The notes under the pieces: model-generated
What the model was told of the DNA's origin: nothing
What the model saw: only the letters and a program-made list of their open reading frames with translations
Databases searched by the model: none
Position numbers and translations under genes: made by a program
Part shown: one piece after another, positions 9,272-18,516 of the stretch
Layout of the letters: each line of letters begins with the position of its first letter
How positions within the stretch are numbered: the stretch's first letter is position 1
Source: Veillonella sp. DNF00869
GTDB lineage: Bacteria; Bacillota; Negativicutes; Veillonellales; Veillonellaceae
Reading direction: 5' to 3'
Assembly (NCBI RefSeq): GCF_001553345.1
Contig: NZ_KQ960771.1
Span: forward strand, 136,215-200,214
DNA length: 64,000 nt

Positions 9272-9286
9272 AGAAAAAGATTATCA
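9272..9286 (+). promoter_or_regulatory. Candidate Fur box upstream of the second TonB receptor
   Basis: AGAAAAAGATTATCA has a perfect right half-site (ATTATCA) and matches 11 of 14 positions of the 7-1-7 Fur consensus. It is about 80 bp upstream of the receptor start at 9364. Confidence 0.35.
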
Positions 9287-9363
9287 ATAACAGATATAAT
9301 AAAAGTAATTTGAATTTATTTCTCAAAAAAATGTATAATTTTGAGTTTAGGAGGAGGTTGCCA

Positions 9364-12300
9364 ATGACAAGGAAAGGTGAATCAACAAAGAAATACCTTA
9401 TGCTTTCCTGTGCCATTGCTACATGGATTGGGGGCGCAAGTTTTCTAGTTCCAACAGTAGCGCATGCAGAAGGGTCTGTATATGTAACAGCGAATCGTGC
9501 ACAAGAAGAGGCTAAGTATAATTCGCAACAAGTACAAATTATTACTAAAAAAGATATCGAAGCTAAGCAGGCTAAGTCTGCGGAAGATATTGTATTTAGT
9601 GAAACAGGTGTAAGCCGTACTGTGGATGCCATGGGTCGTGTTGGTGTATCCATTCGTGGGGCAGAGCCTCGTCATACCCTAATCTTGGTAGATGGTCAAC
9701 CTGTAATGGGTGACCTATCGAAATATCAAGGTGCTGGTGATGAGTTACAACGTCTTGGCACTGAAAACTTAGATCATATTGAAATTGTACAAGGTGCAGC
9801 GAGCGCTAAATATGGTTCCGATGCTATGGGTGGTGTCATTAATGTGATTACTAACAAGCCACGCAATAAAGCGGGTCTTCAGTTAAATGTAGAAGGCATC
9901 CGTGAGCGAGGTGACGGCAACAGTACACCAGCTACGAACGTCTTTGTCCGTGCCGATTCTGGTAAAATGGGCAAAGTAAAAGTAAATATCTTTGGCAGCA
10001 AACGAGATATTATGCCTATTTATGCTAGTGAAAGACCTAGAGCAGATTGTCTAGGAGCTGATGATACGGTAGACCATGGGTTCCTTAAAAACTCCTTGCG
10101 TTACTATGGTACAAATGCGAATGTAGGTGTGGCTAGTATTATAGATGTGAAAGATAATCAAACGATCAGCATGAAGCTAGATCGTTATCGTGAAGATTTA
10201 GAGCGCTATGTGAAAAATAGTGATTCTTTCATGGTCCCACAAATGCATTACAAACGTGATTTAAATCGTAATACTATGAACTTAACTTACGAAGGTAGAG
10301 ACGATGTATCCAACTGGAAAGCGGAAGTTAACTATACTCGTACCAATGAAAACGATTTAACGTTGAGCAGTGACTATGGTAAAAGCACCTATGAAGGTAA
10401 AAACACTTTAGAATACACAGATAATATTGACCACAGACAATGGAACTTTGGCATTTCTGGAGATATTCAAGCCAACGACAATCACCTAGTATCTTATGGT
10501 GTTGGCATGTCTCGTGAAACAGGTACAGGTAGCCGTTTGAAAAATGCACCGCATACCTATGTACGTGATATAGATCCATGGGATTACGATAAGAGTCTAT
10601 CTGTAGACCGAAATGGTGTTCCAAAATCTAACATTTATGACTATTCTTTTGGTAAGAATAAAGATGGTATCATCGAACGAAATAAAGAAAAAGAGTGGTA
10701 CAACACAGATAAATCCAATGCAAACAGTAAAGTACCTGAGTTTACCTATGAAGATTTCTTGAATTATAAAGAGAAGTTGACGGAAGGAGATCCTGCAGCC
10801 GCTAGAACATGGATTAATGGAGTTAACCCTAATACATTAGAAAAAAAATACCCTGAAGCATATAAAAAATACTTAGAATTTGCCAATACACTAAAAGAAA
10901 TTAATAGAGCAGATTTGATTGAGTTTAATAAAAAGCAAACTAGTAATAGTGATAAAGTAGATCTCGACTCAAGATATGATGTAGCATATTTACCATTGTA
11001 TTATTATGATAATACAGTTAAACCAAAAGTTAGTGAAGTCCTTAAGCTAAACGGTGCTACTTTCAAAGAAGAAGCTAACAAACGTATCAATAAACAAACG
11101 GTCGGTACTGGTACTATTAATAAACAATACCTATTTATACAAGATACTTGGCAATTAAACAAGAACACAATCTTAAATCCAATTGCTCGCTTTGACCATA
11201 GCAGCTTGTTTGGATCTAATTTATCTTTCAATATGGGCGTAACGCATAATTTGAATGGCAATACACATCGCCGTTTGAAAGCTAACGTGGGTAGTAGCTA
11301 TGTAGAACCAGGTATGGGTGAATTATTCTATAACTGGCAAATGTTCCCATCCCATATTACGGCATTTAGTTTAAATGGTGGTGAAGCTCGTCTTGGTTGG
11401 TATTGGCAAGGTAATCCTAACTTAAAACCTGAAAAATCCATTAACTTTGACGTATCTATTGAAGGTGAAAATAAAAATACCTACAGTAAATTGACTGTAT
11501 TCAGAAATAATATAGATAATTATATTACTGCTTATAATACAGGACATATCTTAGACTTCCATACAGATTTGAATGAAAATACAGAACGAGGAATTTATAA
11601 ATTCTTATATGCTCCAGATATGATTTACAGCTTTAAAAATATTGGTAAAGCAGAGATTACTGGTCTTGAATGGGAATTAAAACAAAAACTTTCCAATAAA
11701 TGGAAAGCTCGTTTAGGCTATACCTATTTACATGCTATCAACAAGAGTAATCCAGATATGCCACGTCAATTGTTAGACAAACCGACTCACAAAATTGGTA
11801 TTGGCGTAGATTACGAAGATGAAAAAACAGGTTGGTCTGGTAGCCTCTGGAGTGATTACTACATCAATATGTTAGATAGTAACTCCGTATCTGGTGGTGG
11901 CGGATATATGACATCAGGTACAGCCTATGAAAGAGATCCAATTACAAAAGCTATTGTACTTGATCCTGTTACAAGAAAAGCTAAGAAAATAGAAGGTAAA
12001 TCTGAAATTTCTTACTCTGGATCTGACCGTCGTACTAGCGATATGTATGAACGTAAAACATATGGCATTTGGAATATGATCGTTCAAAAGAAAATCAATA
12101 AAGATTCCCGTGTGTACTTCGGTATCAATAACATTTTTGACCATCGTGATGATGATCGTGCTCTTTCTACACGCCAATTCCGTATGGGTATTAACTTGAA
12201 ATTTGGTAGCGATGCTAATACAGGTAGTGGTCAACCGAATACGGCTACAGTAGAAGTAAAAACACGAGTGATGGATCCAATGGATTCTTTCATTCACCGT

Positions 12301-14616
12301 GATTTCGATGAAAATAAACCAGAAGGTGTGTCTTTCGTTGGCGATTACAGAAACCGTTGGGATAGCCATTTAGGCTTTGACCGCCCAACTAGTCGTGTAA
12401 CAGCGACTAGCTATATTGACAATGATGCGGTAGAAAACCTTCGAGATACAGATAATCATGGATTTACATCCCGCGTTCGTGCTGGCGTAGATGCTCGTAT
12501 TGGTAAAGATGTGGATGTGCGTGTTGTAGCTAGCGCTAGTGGTCAAGCTGGTGTAGATACAGATCATCATGTTACAGTGACAAAAGGCTTTAACCATCAA
12601 CGGATTGATGAAGCGACGATAACAAAGCATACTAACAAATGGGATATCACTGCAGGTCGCATGACAGAGCCAATGGGCGTCACTGGATATTGGTTTGGAA
12701 AAGAATACGATGGTATTCGTGGTGTTTGGACAGATGATACGAAACAAGTTCGTGTCGGCTATGGTGATTTCTCACATAGCACAGGTGTAACAGATTCTGC
12801 CTATACACATGCTATTTATAACGCATTTAAACGAGCTCCAACTGTTGATGAATTTATGGGAGTTAAAACTAGCTCAGGTGGCGGTAATGAAGAGCTTAAT
12901 ATTGAAAATGCTGGTAATACCATTGGATTCCATAAACAGCTAGAAGTCATAAAAGAAGACGAGAAAAAAGCAGTCGAAGCAGCTACAGATGTTATTAATA
13001 ATGCGGGAGAAGAAATAAACTCTAAAATTGATGAGATAACTAATGAATTAAATACATTTAAAGAGTCTAATGCTTACAAGGAATATAACGATAAAAAACT
13101 TGTTTTAGATGATAAGATTAGTAAAATTAACGATGAGATTGCAGATGGAGATCCTGAAATTGGAGATAACCCACTACCGGAAGAAAAATTTAATGCATTG
13201 CTTGAAAAAAGCAAAGAATTAGATAAAGAGAAGTCAGATTTAAAAGTAAAATACAAATCTGTGATTGATGAAGAAAATAGATTTATTAGTAAACGTAACG
13301 ATTTAGAGGCTAGTAAAGAAGATAGTAAAGAAGCAAAAAGAAATGAAATACGTAAGCCATTTATAGACAAACAATTTGAAGTTTTAAAACGAATGACTGA
13401 TTTAGCTAATCAAGGATATAGTGATGCTTTATCAGAAAAAAATAAACTTAGAATTGAGATTCCTGAAGTCAAATTACCAGTATTAGAAAATGGCAATATG
13501 GATAAAAAAGTTTCTGTAGATCCAACTGGCTCTTTAAGTGATAAAGATAAAGCATTATTTGATATACCGTTAAATACTCCAGGGTTATTAGATAATGGCG
13601 GTATAACATACCTATCAAAATGGTTTGATACTAATAAAGATAAAATAGCTACTATTTATAAATCAGCTACAAATGAATCTATTGTACTTGATAATCAGGT
13701 GATGAGTAACTTAAAAGAGCGCTTTATTTATGAAAATATTTATAAAGAACATTCTGGTCAACGTGGACTGTTAACAGGAACTTCTAATGCATATTCAAGA
13801 ATGTTAGTATCATTTTTTGATAATATGAGAAAAACTTTAACAGAAGCTGACCACTACAGTAAACTTCCTCGTGAAGCTTTAGGCAATGCGACAGGCAAAG
13901 TCATTCCAACGGAAGGTGTTATTATCCAACGTGATGTAATTCCTGCTGTTAAACGTGCTGGTTTTATCCAATATCGTCAACAAGTAAATAATAAATTAGG
14001 TGTCACAGCTTGGTACTTACGCTCTACAGGCCATGAAAATCATACTGTACATTATACAAGCGATAACGGAAATGAGTCTCGCAGCTTTGGTCGTTTAGCG
14101 AATGTATTTGGTTTAGGCTTAAAATACCAAATTGGTGATAATACAGCTGTATCTTTCGACTATGGTCAAAATAGAACAGACTTCGGTCGCTATATGAATG
14201 GTGGAAGTATCTATCAATCTACAGCAGGTAAAGTATATGATAATCCAGCAGGTAATCCTCAATTTGAATTGAAAGGTCATAGAACAGGTGGTACTCCACA
14301 CTTCTGGGCACTTCGTTTTGATGTAGGTCAATCTGATTACTACCGTCCTGGTAGCTGGAATGCATTTATTGACTACAAATACTTCGGACATGGTGCTTTC
14401 TTAGGTGGTAATGGCACAGGAGCTGTACCAGATCGTTACTTAGATGGTATTCGTAGCTTCACATTAGGTGGTGGATATGTACCAGCGAAAGATTTCTTAG
14501 TAGAAGCATTCTACACATTCGATGCAAAAGGTATTGGACAACGTGATACATTATACGGTGGAGAAAACTTTAAATTAGGTAACTACACTCGTATCCAAGG
14601 TACGTACAAATTCTAA
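9364..14616 (+). CDS. Giant TonB-dependent receptor fused to a second porin-like beta-barrel (paralogue 2)
   Basis: 1750 residues from the ATG at 9364, chosen because AGGAGG lies at 9350-9355 and a canonical signal peptide (1-35, cut after VAHA) begins there; a TTG at 9310 would add 18 non-signal residues. Organisation matches the upstream paralogue: TonB-box-like EGSVYVTA, plug (VSIRGAEPRHTLILVDGQ, then IEIVQGAASAKYGSDAMGG), and a first barrel ending in RMGINLKF at about residue 947. A linker and a second porin-like barrel follow, ending YTRIQGTYKF. The plug and both barrel ends are very similar between the two proteins, so they arose by duplication. The insert in the second barrel (about 1176-1380) is instead a Lys/Glu-rich probable coiled coil. 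The ligand is unknown. The neighbouring secreted chelatase and binding lipoprotein suggest iron, haem or corrinoid. Confidence 0.92.
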   Translation: MTRKGESTKKYLMLSCAIATWIGGASFLVPTVAHAEGSVYVTANRAQEEAKYNSQQVQIITKKDIEAKQAKSAEDIVFSETGVSRTVDAMGRVGVSIRGAEPRHTLILVDGQPVMGDLSKYQGAGDELQRLGTENLDHIEIVQGAASAKYGSDAMGGVINVITNKPRNKAGLQLNVEGIRERGDGNSTPATNVFVRADSGKMGKVKVNIFGSKRDIMPIYASERPRADCLGADDTVDHGFLKNSLRYYGTNANVGVASIIDVKDNQTISMKLDRYREDLERYVKNSDSFMVPQMHYKRDLNRNTMNLTYEGRDDVSNWKAEVNYTRTNENDLTLSSDYGKSTYEGKNTLEYTDNIDHRQWNFGISGDIQANDNHLVSYGVGMSRETGTGSRLKNAPHTYVRDIDPWDYDKSLSVDRNGVPKSNIYDYSFGKNKDGIIERNKEKEWYNTDKSNANSKVPEFTYEDFLNYKEKLTEGDPAAARTWINGVNPNTLEKKYPEAYKKYLEFANTLKEINRADLIEFNKKQTSNSDKVDLDSRYDVAYLPLYYYDNTVKPKVSEVLKLNGATFKEEANKRINKQTVGTGTINKQYLFIQDTWQLNKNTILNPIARFDHSSLFGSNLSFNMGVTHNLNGNTHRRLKANVGSSYVEPGMGELFYNWQMFPSHITAFSLNGGEARLGWYWQGNPNLKPEKSINFDVSIEGENKNTYSKLTVFRNNIDNYITAYNTGHILDFHTDLNENTERGIYKFLYAPDMIYSFKNIGKAEITGLEWELKQKLSNKWKARLGYTYLHAINKSNPDMPRQLLDKPTHKIGIGVDYEDEKTGWSGSLWSDYYINMLDSNSVSGGGGYMTSGTAYERDPITKAIVLDPVTRKAKKIEGKSEISYSGSDRRTSDMYERKTYGIWNMIVQKKINKDSRVYFGINNIFDHRDDDRALSTRQFRMGINLKFGSDANTGSGQPNTATVEVKTRVMDPMDSFIHRDFDENKPEGVSFVGDYRNRWDSHLGFDRPTSRVTATSYIDNDAVENLRDTDNHGFTSRVRAGVDARIGKDVDVRVVASASGQAGVDTDHHVTVTKGFNHQRIDEATITKHTNKWDITAGRMTEPMGVTGYWFGKEYDGIRGVWTDDTKQVRVGYGDFSHSTGVTDSAYTHAIYNAFKRAPTVDEFMGVKTSSGGGNEELNIENAGNTIGFHKQLEVIKEDEKKAVEAATDVINNAGEEINSKIDEITNELNTFKESNAYKEYNDKKLVLDDKISKINDEIADGDPEIGDNPLPEEKFNALLEKSKELDKEKSDLKVKYKSVIDEENRFISKRNDLEASKEDSKEAKRNEIRKPFIDKQFEVLKRMTDLANQGYSDALSEKNKLRIEIPEVKLPVLENGNMDKKVSVDPTGSLSDKDKALFDIPLNTPGLLDNGGITYLSKWFDTNKDKIATIYKSATNESIVLDNQVMSNLKERFIYENIYKEHSGQRGLLTGTSNAYSRMLVSFFDNMRKTLTEADHYSKLPREALGNATGKVIPTEGVIIQRDVIPAVKRAGFIQYRQQVNNKLGVTAWYLRSTGHENHTVHYTSDNGNESRSFGRLANVFGLGLKYQIGDNTAVSFDYGQNRTDFGRYMNGGSIYQSTAGKVYDNPAGNPQFELKGHRTGGTPHFWALRFDVGQSDYYRPGSWNAFIDYKYFGHGAFLGGNGTGAVPDRYLDGIRSFTLGGGYVPAKDFLVEAFYTFDAKGIGQRDTLYGGENFKLGNYTRIQGTYKF

Positions 14617-14708
14617 GATAAAGGAATAGAAATCTTATAGATGTTGGACTATACCTGTGTATAACTTCATAGGAAGATAGACAGGCATTCAGTACATAAT
14701 GATATACC

Positions 14709-14747
14709 ATAGAGGATAGTTAACGATGCAAGTTAGCTATCCTCTAT
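14709..14747 (+). terminator. Probable terminator or hairpin after the second receptor
   Basis: Stem ATAGAGGATAG (14709-14719) with CTATCCTCTAT (14737-14747), 11 bp perfect and 17-nt loop, about 90 bp after the stop. It lacks a good T-run, so termination efficiency is uncertain. Confidence 0.55.
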
Positions 14748-14860
14748 TACTATGCTATGTGTACTAGTATGGGAACAAAGGATTGCGAGCTATCTAAAGG
14801 TATGGGTCATTCTCTGTGTATCCAAAAATATATTGTGATATAAAAACTACATTGTGATTA

Positions 14861-15004
14861 AAGATTGCATTGAGATGCAAAAATTATCTATTATAGAATA
14901 AAAGTTACATCGAAATGCAAAAAGTAATTTATTTAAAATAAAGATTGCAATCAAATGCAATCTTAGTTAAAATTATAATAAAGATTACATTGTAATGTAT
15001 TTTT
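14861..15004 (+). repeat. Array of palindromes with exact 40-bp period
   Basis: Four copies of a 16-bp imperfect palindrome, consensus TTRCAT-N4-ATGYAA, begin at 14865, 14905, 14945 and 14985: exactly 40 bp apart. The copies read TTGCATTGAGATGCAA, TTACATCGAAATGCAA, TTGCAATCAAATGCAA and TTACATTGTAATGTAT, separated by 24 bp of A/T-rich DNA. Two shorter ATTGTGAT units at 14832 and 14851 precede them. The last copy ends about 75 bp before the ATPase start. Forty bp is close to four helical turns, so all sites would face the same side of the DNA. An operator or iteron-like protein-binding array is inferred. Confidence 0.7.
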
Positions 15005-15074
15005 GCAATATACTGAGAGTATGGATAACACTTTCATTGTATTGAAGGGTATCACAAATGATAGAGGAGTAGAC

Positions 15075-16283
15075 ATGAAGTTAATTAATAGGGAAAAGTA
15101 CATACAGTTTCTGAGAAATCACAGAGAAAAACGTGTTATAAAAATTGTGTCTGGCGTGCGTAGATGTGGTAAATCAACTTTATTTTATCTCTTTCAACAA
15201 GAGTTACTACAAGAAGGGGTAAATGAAAATCAAATCATCGCTATTAACTTTGAAGATTTGGAATACAGGGACTTAACGGATTATATACGGTTGTATGAAT
15301 ACATAAAATCCAAAATAATTCCTAATCAACAAATGTATATATTTTTGGATGAGGTCCAACATGTGCAAGGGTTCGAACGTGTGGTAGATAGTTTCTATAT
15401 TAAAGATAATGTAGATATCTATATTACCGGATCTAATGCGTACTTTATGTCTTCAGAAATAGCTACATTATTAGCGGGTCGATATGTTCAGCTAGATATG
15501 TTACCTTTATCATTTAAAGAGTTTGTTGAAGCACACAAAGAGACAACGAATCTATCTTTGAATGGTTTGTATCGTCTATTTGTAGCGCAAAGTGGTTTCC
15601 CAGGGACACTAGAATATGCTGGTCATGATGAAATGCTACATACCTATTTAGAAGGTATAGTCAATTCTGTAGTGTTGAAAGATGTTATGACACGCTTAAA
15701 GGGAAGCGATATTTTAATATTAGAAAGTATTATTCGGTATATTGCTGCCAACGTGGGAAGTTTATTAACACCTAAGAAGATAGCTGATTCTCTTACTAGT
15801 ATGGGAAGAAAGGTAGATAGTCGTACTGTAGAAAGGTACATAGCAGCACTGAGAGATGCATTGTTAATTTATGAAGCGTCTAGATTTGATGTGCGAGGGA
15901 AAGAACTGCTTAGATTATATTCTAAATTTTATTTAGTTGATCCTGGGCTGAGAAGATTTTTCGTACCTAATACAGGACGAGATACAGGTCACATTCTTGA
16001 AAATGTGGTGTATTTAGAATTATTGCGCCGAGGCTATACGGTTCATGTCGGTATCCTAAAAAATGGTGAAATAGATTTTGTAGCTCAGAAACATGGACTA
16101 TTTGAGTATTATCAAGTGAGTCAAAGTGTGTTAGACCCTACCACATTAGACAGAGAACTAACGCCTTTATTTGAGGTGAAAGACTATCATCCGAAATTTT
16201 TGCTTACTTTGGATGAGATTAATAGCAATGCATCTTATGAGGGAATACAACAAAAAAATGTGATAGAATGGCTATTGGAATAG
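15075..16283 (+). CDS. AAA-family ATPase with DUF4143 domain
   Basis: 402 residues from the ATG at 15075, preceded by GAGGAG at a proper distance; an in-frame TTG at 15003 would start inside the repeat array and is rejected. The Walker A motif is GVRRCGKST near residue 30. A Walker B-like FLDEVQ follows near residue 95, then ITGSNAYFM (sensor-like). The C-terminal half is a DUF4143 domain (FYLVDPGLRRFF, then ILENVVYLELLRRGY), whose end resembles a nuclease-like fold. Proteins of this class are widespread and often stand alone; their biological role is not established, though a link to mobile DNA or defence has been suggested. The upstream palindrome array may be its own control region. No partner gene is evident. 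Confidence 0.88.
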   Translation: MKLINREKYIQFLRNHREKRVIKIVSGVRRCGKSTLFYLFQQELLQEGVNENQIIAINFEDLEYRDLTDYIRLYEYIKSKIIPNQQMYIFLDEVQHVQGFERVVDSFYIKDNVDIYITGSNAYFMSSEIATLLAGRYVQLDMLPLSFKEFVEAHKETTNLSLNGLYRLFVAQSGFPGTLEYAGHDEMLHTYLEGIVNSVVLKDVMTRLKGSDILILESIIRYIAANVGSLLTPKKIADSLTSMGRKVDSRTVERYIAALRDALLIYEASRFDVRGKELLRLYSKFYLVDPGLRRFFVPNTGRDTGHILENVVYLELLRRGYTVHVGILKNGEIDFVAQKHGLFEYYQVSQSVLDPTTLDRELTPLFEVKDYHPKFLLTLDEINSNASYEGIQQKNVIEWLLE

Positions 16284-16337
16284 GGATTTTAAATATGGAA
16301 TAAACGTATTAGAATATACGTTATATAGGGGTGACAA

Positions 16338-16766
16338 GTGAAAGAAACAGTAACAAAAGAAGTACAAGAATCAACAGGTGTGATTCGTTATATTTGGATT
16401 GTATTAGGTGCTATTAGCTTTGGCTTAGGTTCGTTGGGAATTGTATTACCTTTATTGCCAACGGTACCGTTTTATTTATTCGCCGTATTTTGTTTTGCTA
16501 GAGGTTCTAAACGATTCCATGAGAAGTTTGTAAACTCTAAGCTTTATGCAAATTATGTAGAACCTTTTAAGAATAAAAGTGGCATGCCACTTCGTACTAA
16601 GATTAATATCTTAGTGTCCGTATCGATTTTATTGGGTATTGGAGCTTATGGTATGCGTAATATGCCTGTAGCATTGTATATTATGGGAGCCGTGTGGATC
16701 GGTCATGTCATTGCCCTTGCATTTATTGTGAAAACGGCGCCACCTGATGCTAAAGCAGAGCAATAG
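16338..16766 (+). CDS. DUF454 (YbaN-like) small membrane protein
   Basis: 142 residues starting at GTG 16338, after a GGGGTG ribosome site. It has an N-terminal hydrophobic segment with LGSLGIVLPLLPTVPFYLFA, then the family's FCFARGSKRFHEKF and a YVEPFKNKSGMPLRTK loop. Two more membrane segments follow, giving three or four TM helices in all. This matches the DUF454/YbaN inner-membrane family, of unknown function. It follows the ATPase by 54 bp and may be co-transcribed with it. Confidence 0.85.
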   Translation: MKETVTKEVQESTGVIRYIWIVLGAISFGLGSLGIVLPLLPTVPFYLFAVFCFARGSKRFHEKFVNSKLYANYVEPFKNKSGMPLRTKINILVSVSILLGIGAYGMRNMPVALYIMGAVWIGHVIALAFIVKTAPPDAKAEQ

Positions 16767-16846
16767 TTATTTTAGTAGTAGTGCAACTTTATCATGTTTG
16801 TATTTTACTGAATATGATGTACACATACAGATAGAATAGTTGTATT

Positions 16847-16886
16847 AGCCAAATCATGAATGAATGCTCATCGTGATTTGGCTTTT
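16847..16886 (+). terminator. Rho-independent terminator
   Basis: Perfect 10-bp stem AGCCAAATCA (16847-16856) with TGATTTGGCT (16874-16883), followed by TTT. It ends the ATPase/DUF454 unit. The rest of 16767-17132 shows only a 61-codon frame that begins inside this hairpin and is not believed. Confidence 0.8.
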
Positions 16887-17132
16887 ATTGTATTGTGCTT
16901 ATGTGGTATAGTAGTAGCAACCATAAAGATGCCTAAAGATAACCTAGTCATTGGGTGTATTGATAGAAGTTATTTTACAAGATCTTTAGCTACCATACAT
17001 AGTGAGTATGACAATCTATTCGTTAAGAATGATTCGACATACTAGATATGATATGCTCTGACTGTGAAAATAAATAATGGTAGCACTATATGGATGTGTA
17101 TATGTATAGATTATAATTAGGAGCGGAATATT

Positions 17133-17888
17133 ATGAATTCAAAACAACAACAAGGCCCTATACAAGGAGATCGATGTGGTATCTGCGTTCCTATTGTAGG
17201 ACCGACAGTAGAGGATATACTTTCACAGGTGCAAGAGGCAGTGAAAGCAAAGGTGGACCTCATCGAATTGCGCCCAGATATGTGGATGAAGGGTTCTCAT
17301 CTGCATGAAGAAGAGTACATACCAACAATAGTAAACTTGGTAGAAGAAGTGCACTCCAGATATGAAAAAATGTCGATATTGTTTACATGGCGCACCTTAG
17401 CTGAGGGTGGAGAAACGTCCTTAAGTAACGAGAATTACGGTAACCTATTACAAGCAATTGTGGATCAAAATGTAGTAGATGCTGTGGATGTGGAATTATT
17501 TACCTATACAGACACAATCGGCCAAATTATCAAAGAAGCTCATCATCAAGGGATTCAAACAGTAATGAGTTATCATAATTTCCACAAAACCTTGAATAGA
17601 GATACATTGCATCTCTATGCAGAACGTATGATATCAGCAGGAGCTGCAGTGATTAAGTTTGCCTTGATGCCAACAACGAGTGATGATGTACTTTCAGTGT
17701 TACAATTTACAAAGGAGTTAACTGAACGGTATCCACAATTGCCACGGATTACTATGTCTATGGGAAAATTAGGACAGATGACACGGACTTGCGGCCATGT
17801 GTTTGGAAATTGTTTGACCTTTGGTACACTGGGACAAGCATCAGCACCTGGACAGGTAGAGGTAGCGGTTTTAAAGCAACTAGTATAA
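17133..17888 (+). CDS. aroD: 3-dehydroquinate dehydratase, type I
   Basis: 251 residues. It catalyses the third step of the shikimate pathway, dehydrating 3-dehydroquinate through a Schiff base. Family marks: CGICVPIVG at the N-terminus, VDLIELRPD on an early strand, VMSYHNFHKT containing the catalytic His, VIKFALMP containing the Schiff-base Lys, and a C-terminal FGTLGQASAPGQ substrate-binding loop. The length is normal for type I enzymes. It starts at ATG 17133 behind TAGGAG. It lies just upstream of the tryptophan operon, consistent with supplying chorismate, but a hairpin and a separate promoter/T-box intervene, so it is not obviously under tryptophan control. Confidence 0.95.
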   Translation: MNSKQQQGPIQGDRCGICVPIVGPTVEDILSQVQEAVKAKVDLIELRPDMWMKGSHLHEEEYIPTIVNLVEEVHSRYEKMSILFTWRTLAEGGETSLSNENYGNLLQAIVDQNVVDAVDVELFTYTDTIGQIIKEAHHQGIQTVMSYHNFHKTLNRDTLHLYAERMISAGAAVIKFALMPTTSDDVLSVLQFTKELTERYPQLPRITMSMGKLGQMTRTCGHVFGNCLTFGTLGQASAPGQVEVAVLKQLV

Positions 17889-17947
17889 GGCAAAAATCAA
17901 CGTGATAGTAAAATTGTTTTATAATTACTATACTATGGAATCAAGAA

Positions 17948-18088
17948 GATTATTTCTGCTATTCTGCATGGTAAGGAGTAGATATTGAGATTATTCGTTT
18001 TCATGCGGAGTAGTTACGTAGCTATAGGGAGCACTTATGCGATTATTCACTTTTATGCTTAGTAGATATATATCTATAGGGAGTATCT
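17948..18088 (+). repeat. Degenerate ~52-bp tandem repeat downstream of aroD
   Basis: Two clear copies (17987-18036 and 18039-18088) align at a 52-bp offset, sharing GATTATTC, TTTYATGC, AGTAG and CTATAGGGAG blocks. A weaker third copy (GATTATTTCTGC, then AAGGAGTAGATAT) lies at about 17948-17984. No open frame spans them. Origin and function are unknown. Confidence 0.55.
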
Positions 18089-18109
18089 ATAGGTTATACA
18101 GGATACTCC
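18080..18109 (+). terminator. Hairpin, probable end of the aroD transcript
   Basis: Perfect 8-bp stem GGAGTATC (18080-18087) with GATACTCC (18102-18109), 14-nt loop, followed by an A/T-rich stretch without a clean T-run. It separates aroD from the trp promoter. Confidence 0.45.
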
Positions 18110-18141
18110 TATAAAAATTATAGAAAATTGTTATTATTCAG

Positions 18142-18170
18142 TAGACAAATGTATTTTAGTGTGATAAGAT
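18142..18170 (+). promoter_or_regulatory. Promoter of the trp T-box leader
   Basis: TAGACA (18142-18147), 17-nt spacer, TAAGAT (18165-18170), placing the transcript start near 18177, just before the T-box stem I. Confidence 0.65.
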
Positions 18171-18189
18171 TTGATACATAATTTAATAC

Positions 18190-18501
18190 TCGCCTAACAA
18201 ACCGATGAGGTGGAGATAAAAATAGAACGTGCACTTCCAGAGAGTGGGGGGTAGCTGAGAGCCCCGCAGAACGCAGTCTATTAAATGGACCACCGAGGGT
18301 ATGGGGAACGGACAATGTGTCCTAGTATAGCATAACGTGTCATGAGCGTTAATCGTGAGGGATATGATAGTATCCTGCAAAGGGGAATGCATGCATTCAA
18401 ACAAGGTGGTACCGCGATTTATATGAATCTTTCTGCGCATTTGTGCAGTTATTTAGCATATGAACTCGTCCTTGACATTTACGTCTAGGGCGAGTTTTTT
18501 T
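18190..18501 (+). promoter_or_regulatory. T-box riboswitch with tryptophan specifier, controlling the trp operon
   Basis: The invariant T-box sequence ACAAGGTGGTACCGCG is at 18401-18416. Upstream, stem I has the distal-loop signatures CAGAGAG and CTGAGAG (about 18239-18262) and a likely specifier codon TGG (Trp) at 18286-18288 in the context AAATGGACC. A terminator follows: AACTCGTCC (18463-18471) with GGGCGAGTT and seven T residues ending at 18501. Uncharged tRNA-Trp would stabilise the antiterminator and allow transcription of trpEGD(CF)BA; charged tRNA would favour termination. The specifier assignment is by position and by the downstream genes. Confidence 0.93.
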
Positions 18502-18516
18502 ATTGCAGGAGGAATT

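Noticed and set aside
3681..14616. Numerous open frames of 60-150 codons on the opposite strand of the receptor genes
   Set aside because: They are shadows of the biased codon use in the long receptor frames and lack ribosome sites or recognisable products.
14861..15004. The 40-bp repeats as a CRISPR array
   Set aside because: The repeated unit is only a degenerate 16-bp palindrome, the intervening 24 bp are all A/T-rich and alike, and no cas genes are present.
16860..17045. A 61-codon open frame after the DUF454 gene
   Set aside because: Its start lies inside the perfect terminator hairpin at 16847-16886, it has no ribosome site, and its translation resembles nothing.
18460..18516. A longer trpE start at ATG 18460
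   Set aside because: This segment is the T-box terminator stem; the ATG at 18517 has the AGGAGG site and begins the TrpE homology.
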